Below, one piece after another: positions 1 through 7,770 of a stretch of DNA of 64,000 bases (positions within the stretch are counted from its first letter, which is position 1; the number at the start of each line of letters is the position of its first letter). A model generated the notes under the pieces. That model made no database searches, was not told the origin of the DNA, and saw only the letters and a list, made by a program, of their open reading frames with translations. The stretch is taken from assembly GCF_018860345.1 (NCBI RefSeq), contig NZ_JAHKPJ010000021.1, positions 119,173-183,172 of the forward strand, in the 5' to 3' direction. Source of the DNA: Psychrosphaera sp. F3M07. Its GTDB lineage: Bacteria; Pseudomonadota; Gammaproteobacteria; Enterobacterales; Alteromonadaceae. Position numbers and translations under genes: made by a program.

Positions 1-1
1 A

Positions 2-400
2 GAAAGAGTTTTAGAACAATTTAAAACGGGCACCATTAGAGCCTTAGTAGCAACGGATGTTGCGGCGCGTGGTTTGGATATTCAAAACTTAAATTACGTG
101 ATCAATTATCAATTACCCTATATTGCCGAAGATTATATTCACCGTATCGGCAGAACAGGCCGAGCAGGTAATCAAGGATTGGCTATTTCCTTATTAAGTG
201 TTGGTGAAGAATACTTGTTGGAAGAAGTTGAAGCTGTGTTGGATACTCGATTGTTACAACAGTGGTTGCCCGGTTATGAGCCTGATTTAACTAAGAAACC
301 GACGAATAACCGTAAAAACACTAAAAGTGCACAAAAACAAAGAGCTGGGCGCAGAGCGGCAGGAAAACGAACTGGCAATCGTTCACAGGCTAAAAGATAA
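2..400 (+). CDS. DEAD-box RNA helicase, C-terminal part (5' end outside window)
   Basis: This is the carboxy-terminal part of an ATP-dependent RNA helicase of superfamily 2; the reading frame is open from base 2, so the amino-terminal RecA domain is missing only because the window begins here. The helicase C domain shows motif V ([11 protein letters not shown]) and motif VI ([10 protein letters not shown]), which contact ATP and RNA. The protein ends in a lysine/arginine-rich, low-complexity tail of about 40 residues, typical of RhlE-type helicases that act in ribosome assembly or RNA decay. The exact paralogue cannot be fixed from this fragment. A gap of 76 bp separates it from dgkA. Confidence 0.9.
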   Translation, partial: ERVLEQFKTGTIRALVATDVAARGLDIQNLNYVINYQLPYIAEDYIHRIGRTGRAGNQGLAISLLSVGEEYLLEEVEAVLDTRLLQQWLPGYEPDLTKKPTNNRKNTKSAQKQRAGRRAAGKRTGNRSQAKR

Positions 401-476
401 CATACTGTTTAGCTAACAATCGTTAATTAGATAGATAGAAATAAATTAAAAATTTAACAAATTAAGGTAGTGTTTC

Positions 477-842
477 ATGTTTGATGTCAATAACAAACCA
501 AAGGGCTTAGTAAGAATTTATCGGGCGACGTTAAATTCTGCCAGAGCATTTAAATGGTTGTTTTCTAACGAATCTGCGTTTAGGCAAGAGTTATTATTAT
601 TAGTCTTGGCTGTGCCAGTGACTTTTTGGTTAAACATCACGATTACACAACAAATTATATTAATTCTGGCTGTATTATTTGTCATATTCACTGAGATAGT
701 AAATACCGCAATAGAAGCGGTTGTAGATAGAGTTGGATTAGAAATTCATCCGTTGTCAGGTTTAGCTAAAGACTTAGGGTCTTTAGCTGTCGGTCTTAGT
801 TTGATAATGGCTGTATTAGTTTGGATCGCGGTTTTAATTTAA
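477..842 (+). CDS. dgkA: diacylglycerol kinase
   Basis: Prokaryotic diacylglycerol kinase, a small inner-membrane enzyme that phosphorylates diacylglycerol to phosphatidic acid and so recycles lipid released during membrane-derived glycan synthesis. At 121 residues it has the usual family length, three hydrophobic helices, and the family signature EIVNTAIEAVVDR at residues 73-85, with the metal- and ATP-binding Glu/Asn residues present. The ATG at 477 is preceded by AAGG about 10 bases upstream. Its 3' end overlaps the end of the convergent Nudix gene by 9 bp, with no terminator visible between the two. Confidence 0.95.
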   Translation: MFDVNNKPKGLVRIYRATLNSARAFKWLFSNESAFRQELLLLVLAVPVTFWLNITITQQIILILAVLFVIFTEIVNTAIEAVVDRVGLEIHPLSGLAKDLGSLAVGLSLIMAVLVWIAVLI

Positions 843-1352
843 TAATTCTTTCACGATCAATTCTAACAAAAAGGTTTCTCTTTCAATGGACATACCTTTT
901 TTGTCGCTGTGTTTGATGGTTTTTTTGTTGTGATTGATGGCCTCATGAATATTTATCCACTTTGGGCTCATGCCGTTGTTAATTTCATGGGCTTCAAACT
1001 TAGGTTCAAGTAAGACTTCGTCAATATTGCAGAGGAAGCAATAAGACTCCATATGCACTATATCGTAGTCTGGTTTATACCAAGGACGAAATTCTTCATA
1101 TAAGCCAAATTCTTGAATGTTTGTCACATTCTGCGCACCGGTTTCTTCTTCTAATTCACGTATTAATCCGGATATTACATCCTCACCTTGTTCTATGCCG
1201 CCACCGGGTAAGCTGTAGTCATGATATCGCTCTGTGTATAACAACAGAATATTTTGACCATTTAATACGATAGCCCGTGTGGCTTTACGGTTAAAACTTG
1301 AAACATGAATATCTTTAATATCGGGATGAACTGAGGATTTTAATAAACGCAA
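834..1352 (-). CDS. Nudix hydrolase
   Basis: Nudix-family pyrophosphohydrolase of 172 residues. A complete Nudix box occupies residues 50-73 (G-x5-E-x7-REL-x-EE-x-G), with the REELEEE-type Mg2+-binding core seen as RELEEETG. Substrate is not predictable from sequence; these enzymes cleave nucleoside diphosphates linked to another moiety. The start is uncertain: the listed one is a TTG, and no ATG occurs in frame near the domain boundary. It is convergent with dgkA and overlaps it by 9 bp, and it stands as a single-gene unit. Confidence 0.85.
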   Translation of the reverse strand: MRLLKSSVHPDIKDIHVSSFNRKATRAIVLNGQNILLLYTERYHDYSLPGGGIEQGEDVISGLIRELEEETGAQNVTNIQEFGLYEEFRPWYKPDYDIVHMESYCFLCNIDEVLLEPKFEAHEINNGMSPKWINIHEAINHNKKTIKHSDKKGMSIERETFLLELIVKELLN

Positions 1353-1544
1353 AATGAATAACTCTAATCTGGTAGTGAAGTTTCATAAGAAACAGAAACT
1401 TGTATATGAAACACAAAATTAAACGGGGAGTTTATCAGTTACGAGTATTAAAATTAACTTTTGAATTTAATCATCCCTTTACAAGGCCATTCAGTAATTT
1501 ATTATTCTGCTTATAAACATCCATTCATCTATTAAGAAGTTTAA

Positions 1545-2282
1545 ATGATCATTCATAATCAGGTTCATGATATTCCAACGCCGACTGGTGTTATGCGTAC
1601 TAAGGTGTATAAACCACAAGAGCAGGGCACTTATCCTGCTATCGTATTTTATTCAGAGATATTTCAATTAACGGCGCCTATTGAAAGAACGGCGGCAATT
1701 TTGGCTGGTCATGGTTTTGTGGTATTAGTTCCAGAGGTCTTTCATGAGTTAAACCCAATTGGTACTGTTTTAGGTTATGACGATGCGGGTAAAGACAAAG
1801 GCAATCAGGATAAGTGGACTAAGCCGCTTGAACATCACGATAGTGATACGCAAGCAATGGTGGAATTTATTACATCACAAGATTACTGCACGGGTAAGAT
1901 TGGCGTAATGGGAGTATGTATTGGTGGCCATTTGGCGTACAGAGCTGCATTAAATGAACATGTATTAGCGGCTTGCTGTTTATACGCAACGGATATTCAC
2001 TCAGATACGTTACCTTGTGAGAAAGGGAACGACAGCTTTACCCGTACTAAAGATATTAAAGCCGAATTGCAAATGATTTGGGGCAAACAAGATCCACATG
2101 TTCCAGATGAAGGAAGAATGAAAATACATTTAAACTTAATTGCCAGTGGCAACACTTTTACATGGCATGAATTTAACGCGCAACATGCTTTTATGCGTGA
2201 TGAAGGCGACCGATTTGATCCTGCATTAGCAATGCGAGTTTATGGTATGGCGGTGGAATTGTTTAATAGAACCTTGAGTTAG
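1545..2282 (+). CDS. dienelactone hydrolase family protein
   Basis: Alpha/beta-hydrolase of the dienelactone hydrolase family, 245 residues, predicted cytoplasmic. The nucleophile is a cysteine in the elbow GVCIGG (Cys125), with Asp183 in WGKQDPHVP and His214 in NAQHAFMRDEG completing the Cys-Asp-His triad; this is the known architecture of the family. The physiological substrate is not evident, since no aromatic-catabolism genes are adjacent and such proteins are common in marine Gammaproteobacteria as general carboxylester hydrolases. Transcribed alone, with hairpins following the stop. Confidence 0.85.
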   Translation: MIIHNQVHDIPTPTGVMRTKVYKPQEQGTYPAIVFYSEIFQLTAPIERTAAILAGHGFVVLVPEVFHELNPIGTVLGYDDAGKDKGNQDKWTKPLEHHDSDTQAMVEFITSQDYCTGKIGVMGVCIGGHLAYRAALNEHVLAACCLYATDIHSDTLPCEKGNDSFTRTKDIKAELQMIWGKQDPHVPDEGRMKIHLNLIASGNTFTWHEFNAQHAFMRDEGDRFDPALAMRVYGMAVELFNRTLS

Positions 2283-2319
2283 TTGATTTCCTGACTAACC
2301 ATAGTGTTGATAACAATGT

Positions 2320-2386
2320 AGGAGATATGTGTTATCTCCTGCATCCTTATATAACGACAGTGATCGTTATTTTAGTTATATTTTTA
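2320..2386 (+). terminator. possible terminator region after the dienelactone hydrolase gene
   Basis: Two hairpins are visible: AGGAGATA/TATCTCCT with a 5-base loop (2320-2340), and ATAACGA/TCGTTAT with a 6-base loop followed by an imperfect T-rich tail (2351-2386). The second is a weak Rho-independent terminator for the plus strand. Confidence 0.4.
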
Positions 2387-2575
2387 TAGAATTTCTTTCA
2401 CACGGCCAACTTCGCCAGATTCAAGTATTACTTTAATACCATGTGGGTGCGTTGGGCTATTGGTCAGTATTTTTCGTACAGTACCTTCCGTTAACTCACC
2501 TGTACCTTGATCTAACTTTTGTTCGATATTGACTGCGATTCCAATGAGAATGTTTGACCTGTTATTTCCGTTCAT
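2384..2575 (-). CDS. ywbE: YwbE family protein
   Basis: Small soluble protein of 63 residues belonging to the YwbE family (DUF2196). The conserved pattern is visible: an N-terminal GxxVxIxxKxDQ segment (IGIAVNIEQKLDQGTG), the GxVxxILTNSxxHPxGIKV block, and a C-terminal GxVGRVKEI. Family function is unknown; the compact beta-rich pattern suggests a single small barrel-like domain. ATG start with AAGAAG upstream. It is divergent from the cold-shock gene and shares the roughly 290 bp intergenic region with it. Confidence 0.85.
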   Translation of the reverse strand: MNGNNRSNILIGIAVNIEQKLDQGTGELTEGTVRKILTNSPTHPHGIKVILESGEVGRVKEIL

Positions 2576-2664
2576 TTAATTACTTCTTTTTAATTATGAG
2601 GTTCAGTTATAAACGCCTAACGCGCAATATGCCAGTTATATTTTGCTGGTTAAAAAATAAACGC

Positions 2665-2692
2665 TTGTGGTTGGTCAAACTTGTGTTATGAT
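2665..2692 (+). promoter_or_regulatory. predicted sigma-70 promoter of the cold-shock gene
   Basis: TTGTGG (2665-2670), a 16 bp spacer and TATGAT (2687-2692), followed by a GC-rich stretch. Initiation here would give a leader of about 170 nt before the cold-shock ORF, the arrangement known for cspA-type genes. Confidence 0.5.
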
Positions 2693-2825
2693 GCGCCCCG
2701 CCTTTAGAGGCTATATTTATTTTGTTACCCGCTTTATGTTATATAAATTTTAATCATTACCTTGTTATTTGATTGTAGATTTCCATCATAAGCTCTAATC
2801 AATTAAGTAAATTCTAAGGCTCCAC

Positions 2826-2841
2826 CGGTGAATACTCACCG
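2826..2841 (+). promoter_or_regulatory. leader hairpin upstream of the cold-shock gene
   Basis: A perfect 6 bp stem CGGTGA/TCACCG with an ATAC loop sits 28 bases before the ATG, inside the long leader. In cspA-type mRNAs such leader structures modulate translation with temperature; that role is inferred here. Confidence 0.4.
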
Positions 2842-2869
2842 TAATTAAATTTTATATAAGGTTACAAAC

Positions 2870-3079
2870 ATGTCAAAAACTACTGGCGTTGTTAAATGGT
2901 TTAACGAAGAGAAAGGTTTCGGATTTTTAACTCAAGACGAAGGCGGTAAAGACGTATTCGTTCATTTCCGTTCAATCGCTTCTGAAGGTTTCAAAACGTT
3001 AAAAGACGGTCAACGTGTTGAATTCAACGTTGAAGACGGACAAAAAGGTCCTCAAGCTGCTAATGTAGTAGTTCTTTAA
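2870..3079 (+). CDS. CspA-family cold-shock protein
   Basis: Single cold-shock domain protein of 69 residues, an OB-fold RNA chaperone that melts mRNA secondary structure. RNP1 (KGFGFL, residues 15-20) and RNP2 (VFVHF, residues 29-33) are intact. The gene has a strong ATG context (AAGG ten bases upstream), an unusually long untranslated leader and its own terminator, so it is a monocistronic unit. The CspA/CspC/CspE subtype cannot be assigned from sequence alone. Confidence 0.95.
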   Translation: MSKTTGVVKWFNEEKGFGFLTQDEGGKDVFVHFRSIASEGFKTLKDGQRVEFNVEDGQKGPQAANVVVL

Positions 3080-3108
3080 TTAGTATTTAACTAATTAAAC
3101 GAAAGAAA

Positions 3109-3135
3109 AGCTCGGTTTACCGGGCTTTTTTTGTG
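3109..3135 (+). terminator. Rho-independent terminator of the cold-shock gene
   Basis: AAGCTCGG - TTTA - CCGGGCTT (one G:T pair in the RNA) followed by a run of T. Confidence 0.8.
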
Positions 3136-3217
3136 CCTGTATTTTGTTACTATTACGTCCAGAAGCTTATGATTTACCTTTAAAAGTTATAAGTGTATTT
3201 AGTAATTAAGGTATTTA

Positions 3218-4150
3218 ATGACGTCTCATCAACAGTACAGTATTGGCACTCCAGGTATTCCATGGGGGGAAGCTGAAAAGTTAGCATGGTATAAAGCTCA
3301 AAAAATTAAACGTTCTTATCAAGAGCTCGTTGTTCGTAAGATCCAGTCCATTCATCAATCTTTATCAGGTACTCTTGAACTTAAAAATTATGGATCGATA
3401 AGCTATAACGCAGGCGATTATGATTTGTGGTTGTTCATGTCCAAACAATGGCAACATGATAAACCAACTATATTGGTGACTGGTGGCGTACATGGTTACG
3501 AAACCAGTGGCGTGTTTGGCGCATTGCGCTTTGTTGAAACAAAGTTAGCTGATTACAGTAAAGCATTTAATTTCATCGTTGCCCCTTGTATTAGCCCATG
3601 GGGATTTGAAACCATCAATCGTTGGAATCCAAATGCGGTTGATCCTAATCGTTCGTTTTATCAAAACAGTCCAGCTCAAGAATCAAAAAATATCATGGAC
3701 TTTGTGTTGGGTCTCAATGTGGAAATATTGGCGCACATTGATTTACATGAAACGACAGACACAGATAACTCGGAGTTTAGACCTGCATTAGCAGCCAGAG
3801 ATGCCATCCCGCAAAAGTCGTGGAATATTCCAGATGGCTTTTATGGCGTAGGTGATACGTTAAAACCAGAACCTGAATTCCAAAAATCTATTATAGAGTC
3901 TGTTGCTCAAGTGACACATATTGCGCCAGCGGATGAAGATAATAAGTTAATAGGTTCAGACTTAGCTCAATTTGGCGTTATAAATTATCCGACCAAAGAG
4001 TTAGGTTTATGTGCTGGTTTTACTGATGCTCCTTATGTGTCAACCACAGAAGTATATCCAGACAGTCCTTCATCAAATGATGAAAATTGCATAGTAGCTC
4101 AAGTGGCAGCAATTACAGGTGCATTAACGTATCTAATAGGGAACAAATAA
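3218..4150 (+). CDS. M14-family metallopeptidase
   Basis: Zinc peptidase of the M14 carboxypeptidase/deacylase clan, 310 residues, with no signal peptide, so probably cytoplasmic. Zinc ligands His92 and Glu95 are seen in GGVHGYE, and the third ligand His177 in HIDLHET; DPNR at residues 142-145 is the substrate-carboxylate-binding arginine region. Specificity (peptide versus amide side chain) is unknown. It is the first gene of a tight operon: the next gene begins one base after its stop, and a third follows three bases later. Confidence 0.85.
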   Translation: MTSHQQYSIGTPGIPWGEAEKLAWYKAQKIKRSYQELVVRKIQSIHQSLSGTLELKNYGSISYNAGDYDLWLFMSKQWQHDKPTILVTGGVHGYETSGVFGALRFVETKLADYSKAFNFIVAPCISPWGFETINRWNPNAVDPNRSFYQNSPAQESKNIMDFVLGLNVEILAHIDLHETTDTDNSEFRPALAARDAIPQKSWNIPDGFYGVGDTLKPEPEFQKSIIESVAQVTHIAPADEDNKLIGSDLAQFGVINYPTKELGLCAGFTDAPYVSTTEVYPDSPSSNDENCIVAQVAAITGALTYLIGNK

Positions 4151-4151
4151 T

Positions 4152-4817
4152 ATGACAGCAACACAACAACCATTACGCATTGATATTGTCTCTGACGTTG
4201 TTTGCCCTTGGTGTATCGTCGGTTTTAAACAACTTGAACAAGCGTTAAATGAGTTAGGTTTAGTTGCCGATATTCATTGGCAACCGTTTCAACTTAATCC
4301 GCAAATGGGATCTGAAGGGCAAGATCTTCGTGAACACGTTATTGAAAAATATGGCGTCAGCGTTGAAGAGAGTATTAGCACCAGAGAACGAATCAGTAGC
4401 ATAGGCAAATCATTAAATTTTGAAATTAACTTTACTGACAACTCACGCATATATAATACGTTTAGCGCTCATAAATTACTGCATTGGGCCGAACAAAAAG
4501 GCTTACAACATGAGTTGAAATTAGCCTTGTTTACCGCATATTTCAGTCAAGGTATCGACGTTAGTAACCAAGAACGTTTATTAGAAATTGTTGAGTCAGT
4601 GAATTTAGACAAAAACGAAGCGAAACAAATTTTATTATCAGAAGATGTTACTGCAGAGGTAAATCAAATCGCTCAATTTTGGACATCACAAGGTATTTCA
4701 GGCGTGCCTGCGATGATATTTAACCAAAGGCATTTGGTGACAGGGGCGCAAGGTACGGAAAACTATACCTCTATCTTAAATCAAATTATTTCATTAGCCC
4801 AAACGGAACAAGAGTAA
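4152..4817 (+). CDS. DsbA-family FrnE-like thiol oxidoreductase
   Basis: Cytoplasmic DsbA-fold protein of the FrnE/HCCA-isomerase subgroup, 221 residues. The thioredoxin-type redox motif CPWC lies at residues 18-21, and the conserved cis-proline segment (GISGVPAMIFN) near residue 180. There is no signal peptide, unlike periplasmic DsbA. Family members are linked to thiol redox and oxidative stress; polyketide-related FrnE is a homologue. It is translationally coupled to the upstream M14 peptidase and the downstream HopJ-family gene. Confidence 0.9.
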   Translation: MTATQQPLRIDIVSDVVCPWCIVGFKQLEQALNELGLVADIHWQPFQLNPQMGSEGQDLREHVIEKYGVSVEESISTRERISSIGKSLNFEINFTDNSRIYNTFSAHKLLHWAEQKGLQHELKLALFTAYFSQGIDVSNQERLLEIVESVNLDKNEAKQILLSEDVTAEVNQIAQFWTSQGISGVPAMIFNQRHLVTGAQGTENYTSILNQIISLAQTEQE

Positions 4818-4820
4818 GTT

Positions 4821-5168
4821 ATGAACTTGAATATATTACTTAATAAATTAGAAACGGACTCTGACACGGTTAATTTCAGTGATGTGATCACAGTGATAGA
4901 TAATAATTATCATTATTCACCTACGGGCTTTATCAATGGTGACGTGGTAAATACCATAGGGACCAATGAAGGTTCTTGCAAAATATTCGCTTTTGCGAAA
5001 CTACATGAACTTAATGAACAACAAACCTTAGCGTGTTTTGGTGACTATTACCGCAAAGATGTATTATTAAATCCTGACGGGACAGATCATGCCAATATTA
5101 GAAACTTCATGTTAACAGGATGGTCGGGTGTTAAGTTTGAAGATGAGGTGTTACGTTTACTTAAATAA
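4821..5168 (+). CDS. HopJ type III effector family protein
   Basis: Small protein of 115 residues matching the HopJ family, recognised by the NxYxYxPTxFxNG segment, EGSCKIFAFAKL, and the FGxYYRxDVLxxPDGxDHxNIRxFM block. The family name comes from a Pseudomonas effector, but members are widespread in free-living marine Gammaproteobacteria that lack type III secretion, and no secretion genes are seen here. It is the third gene of the M14 peptidase-FrnE operon with a 3-base gap, which suggests a housekeeping or redox-linked role rather than effector function. Confidence 0.85.
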   Translation: MNLNILLNKLETDSDTVNFSDVITVIDNNYHYSPTGFINGDVVNTIGTNEGSCKIFAFAKLHELNEQQTLACFGDYYRKDVLLNPDGTDHANIRNFMLTGWSGVKFEDEVLRLLK

Positions 5169-5259
5169 TTAAAAAATAAGAGTATTTTTCTATACCTCAC
5201 AGGTCAAACTAGTTAGTATGATTTACAGTTTTTAACGGATTAATAAATGAAGCATCAAG

Positions 5260-6462
5260 ATGAAAAGTAAATTAGTAAGAATATTTTCTGCAATTAGTTT
5301 GGCCTTGTTAGTATTGATTGGTGTGTATAACCAGCAACTGATTCAGCTATTTCATACCATCCGTTTATTCAATTCCGATGTCATCGTACATAATTTTTCT
5401 CATATTCCTGACCTAGTGCAAACCAAAGTTATTAAACCAACGGGTCCGGTTAATACATTTGATCATTCGCCAAAAGCACTACCTGCAACATTTGACTATT
5501 ATGGTGACAGTAAAAACACGCAAGACTGGCTTACTGCAACAAACACAACCGCATTATTAGTCGTTAAAGGTAATGACATAACGTTTGAACAATATTATCA
5601 AGGTACAGGGGAGTTCGATCATCGAATCTCATGGTCGATGGCCAAGTCTTTTCTAAGTGCGCTTTTTGGAATTGCAGTTGAAGATGGACTTATTCCCGAT
5701 CTAAATGTTCCGGTTACCGATTATGTTCCACAATTAATTGGTTCTGGTTATGAAGGGGTTTCAATAAAAAATGTCTTACAAATGTCCAGCGGCATTTATT
5801 TTAATGAAGATTATGGCGATTTTTTTAGCGATATTAATCGTTTAGGTCGGATAATGGCATTAGGGGGGAGCTTTGATGATTTTGCTGCGTCGCTAACAAG
5901 CCATAAAACACCGGGCACTGAAATGCATTATGTCAGTATAGATACGCATGTGGTTGGTATGGTACTTCGTGCGGCAACAGGCAAACGTATTGAGCAGTAT
6001 TTTGCAGATAAGTTGTGGTCAAAACTTGGTACCGAAAGCGAAGCAATTTATATCACGGACAGTACCGGCGAACCTATGGTATTAGGTGGCCTCAATATTA
6101 TCACGCGCGATTATGCCAGAATGGGTAAACTATACAGAGATAATGGAGTGTTGAACGGTGAACAACTAGTCCCTTTATCTTGGATTGAAGACAGTTTAAA
6201 TAATAATGAACCACATCTAAAAGCTGAAAGAAGAGCGGATAATTCTGTTAAATTTGGTTATGGATATCAATGGTGGATACCATTAGACGCAGATCAAGAA
6301 TTTTTGGCTATTGGCATTTATGGTCAATATATTTACGTTAATAAAAAATTAGATGTTGTCATTGTTAAAAATAGCGCCGATACTAACTTCATGGCCAATG
6401 GTTATGAAAGTAAAGTTATCGCAGTGGAAGCATTTAGAGCCATCGCAAAATCACTTAATTAG
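5260..6462 (+). CDS. membrane-anchored serine hydrolase (beta-lactamase/class C family)
   Basis: Serine hydrolase of the beta-lactamase/penicillin-binding-protein class C fold, 400 residues. Residues 7-25 form a hydrophobic segment that acts as a signal or membrane anchor, so the catalytic domain is periplasmic. The SxxK nucleophile motif is SMAK (Ser126, Lys129), and the second-loop tyrosine is in YVS (Tyr224). The usual C-terminal KTG-like motif is not obvious; GIYGQYIYV near the end occupies that place, as in many 6-aminohexanoate-hydrolase-like esterases. Substrate unknown; beta-lactam resistance should not be assumed. Confidence 0.85.
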   Translation: MKSKLVRIFSAISLALLVLIGVYNQQLIQLFHTIRLFNSDVIVHNFSHIPDLVQTKVIKPTGPVNTFDHSPKALPATFDYYGDSKNTQDWLTATNTTALLVVKGNDITFEQYYQGTGEFDHRISWSMAKSFLSALFGIAVEDGLIPDLNVPVTDYVPQLIGSGYEGVSIKNVLQMSSGIYFNEDYGDFFSDINRLGRIMALGGSFDDFAASLTSHKTPGTEMHYVSIDTHVVGMVLRAATGKRIEQYFADKLWSKLGTESEAIYITDSTGEPMVLGGLNIITRDYARMGKLYRDNGVLNGEQLVPLSWIEDSLNNNEPHLKAERRADNSVKFGYGYQWWIPLDADQEFLAIGIYGQYIYVNKKLDVVIVKNSADTNFMANGYESKVIAVEAFRAIAKSLN

Positions 6463-6487
6463 GATTGATATTAACAAGGAGAGTTAA

Positions 6488-6733
6488 ATGGAAACTAAAA
6501 AACGTTTTTCAATAGGCATGAACCCTATTTTGTTAGGGCTTTGTGACGGCATTTCAAGTTACACATCCGTGGACGCTTGGATTGTCAGAGTATTATTCTT
6601 TGTTATCTTATATCTCATCACAGGCAGTCTTATTATAAATTTTCTTTTATATGTATTGATTGCTTTTTTTATGCCTCAACATAAAAGCAGTTATCAAGTT
6701 GATAGAGAATATCGAGCTAACAATAATAGATAA
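6488..6733 (+). CDS. PspC-domain membrane protein (stand-alone)
   Basis: Protein of 81 residues with a PspC domain: an N-terminal polar segment ending in GLCDGISSYTSVDAWIVRV, the counterpart of the PspC GVCAGVAEY..WLVRI motif, followed by a long hydrophobic stretch (about residues 30-66). It sits 25 bp after the serine hydrolase and may be cotranscribed with it. It is distinct from the canonical pspABC operon at 24.8-26.2 kb, and could sense envelope stress or simply be a membrane regulator; the role is inferred. Confidence 0.8.
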   Translation: METKKRFSIGMNPILLGLCDGISSYTSVDAWIVRVLFFVILYLITGSLIINFLLYVLIAFFMPQHKSSYQVDREYRANNNR

Positions 6734-6769
6734 AGTTCTCCTACATATCGCTGGATAAAGAAGGTTTAA

Positions 6770-7150
6770 ATGAAGTATCAAATTACAGTTAAGGGTTATG
6801 TAATCTCTATTTCAGTATTAACAATTTTTAACCATTATGACACCAATAGCATGGTTAAGAATCTCACTGAAATCATTGAAGGTTTTGATGGTCAGCCATT
6901 CTATATGCTTATCGACTTATCCATGTCAGATGGCGGTACCCCTGAAGCGTTTGAACAAACTCGGAAGTTTAACCTTTGGTTGGACGAGCAAAATTTAAAG
7001 GCCAAGGCCATCGTATGTCCTTCACCTTTGTTAAAAAATATAAATGAGTCGAGAGTTCGTACATCGGATAAACAACTCATAAAATACTTTGAAGATATTA
7101 AAAGTGCACATAGTTGGTTTGATGAATTATCATTACAATACGTAATTTAA
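6770..7150 (+). CDS. hypothetical protein, possibly STAS/SpoIIAA-like
   Basis: I do not recognise this 126-residue soluble protein with certainty. The alternating hydrophobic pattern at the start (YQITVKGYVISISV), the central YMLIDLSMSDGGTPEAFEQT and a final amphipathic segment fit a small alpha/beta domain of the STAS or SpoIIAA-like type often found in Alteromonadales. It follows the PspC-like gene by 36 bp with a good Shine-Dalgarno (AAGAAGG) and probably shares its transcript. It is convergent with the cyclophilin gene, 8 bp apart. Confidence 0.6.
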   Translation: MKYQITVKGYVISISVLTIFNHYDTNSMVKNLTEIIEGFDGQPFYMLIDLSMSDGGTPEAFEQTRKFNLWLDEQNLKAKAIVCPSPLLKNINESRVRTSDKQLIKYFEDIKSAHSWFDELSLQYVI

Positions 7151-7158
7151 CGCCGTTG

Positions 7159-7710
7159 TTACATGTCTATTAACGTGATCTTGTGAATGACTACAGGTGA
7201 TGAAGGCTGATGAAAAGCAACTTGTTTATTGTCCCCCAACCAAACCTCTTTTACCTGTACATTACTAATTTTTTTAACCACATCCAATCCGTTAACTACT
7301 TGAGCAAACACCGTATATTTACCGTCTAAATGACTTCTTGTTGCATCACAAATATAGAACTCAGTACTGCCACTATTTGGATCTTCTGACCGGGCTAACC
7401 CAACCGAGCCAAGGATATGTGGGTTTTTATTAAATTCGGCTTTAACCGTACGGTTAATGCTGGTTACGTCGTCGTCATCCCCGCTGCCAGCTTGAATAAC
7501 ATGACCTTTTACGACTCGATAGAAGGTTTTGTTGTTATACCAGTTTTCAGTTATCAAGGATTTAAAGTGCGCCACGGTGGCTGGCGCATCGTCTTGATAG
7601 AAGGCAATGGTGATGTCACCCAGGTTAGTTTCAATTTTAGCTAATTGTTGTGCCCATGTTGGTAACGTTACAAACAATAACCAGATACTTAATAAGTAAA
7701 ACCTTTTCAT
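7159..7710 (-). CDS. periplasmic cyclophilin-type peptidyl-prolyl cis-trans isomerase
   Basis: Cyclophilin of 183 residues that assists folding of secreted proteins by isomerising prolyl bonds. A cleavable signal peptide is evident (residues 1-20, ending TWA before QQ), placing it in the periplasm like PpiA. The compact bacterial cyclophilin core is visible: NLGDITIAFYQDDAPATVAHF, then the FYRVVKGHVIQAG active-site region and the STEFYICDA segment. ATG start. It is a single gene convergent with the hypothetical gene upstream on the map. Confidence 0.9.
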   Translation of the reverse strand: MKRFYLLSIWLLFVTLPTWAQQLAKIETNLGDITIAFYQDDAPATVAHFKSLITENWYNNKTFYRVVKGHVIQAGSGDDDDVTSINRTVKAEFNKNPHILGSVGLARSEDPNSGSTEFYICDATRSHLDGKYTVFAQVVNGLDVVKKISNVQVKEVWLGDNKQVAFHQPSSPVVIHKITLIDM

Positions 7711-7770
7711 AATCAGTTCAATAACCCCGTTAAAAGGTCAATTAATATAATGCTATCGGAACACCCTTGT

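Noticed and set aside
5247-5270. Seven-codon ORF overlapping the start of the serine hydrolase gene
   Set aside because: Could be a leader peptide, but no regulatory codons or attenuator structure are present; too short to support.
5260-6462. Class C beta-lactamase resistance gene
   Set aside because: Only the SxxK and YxS motifs match; the KTG motif is not seen and the fold is shared with many esterases and peptidases.
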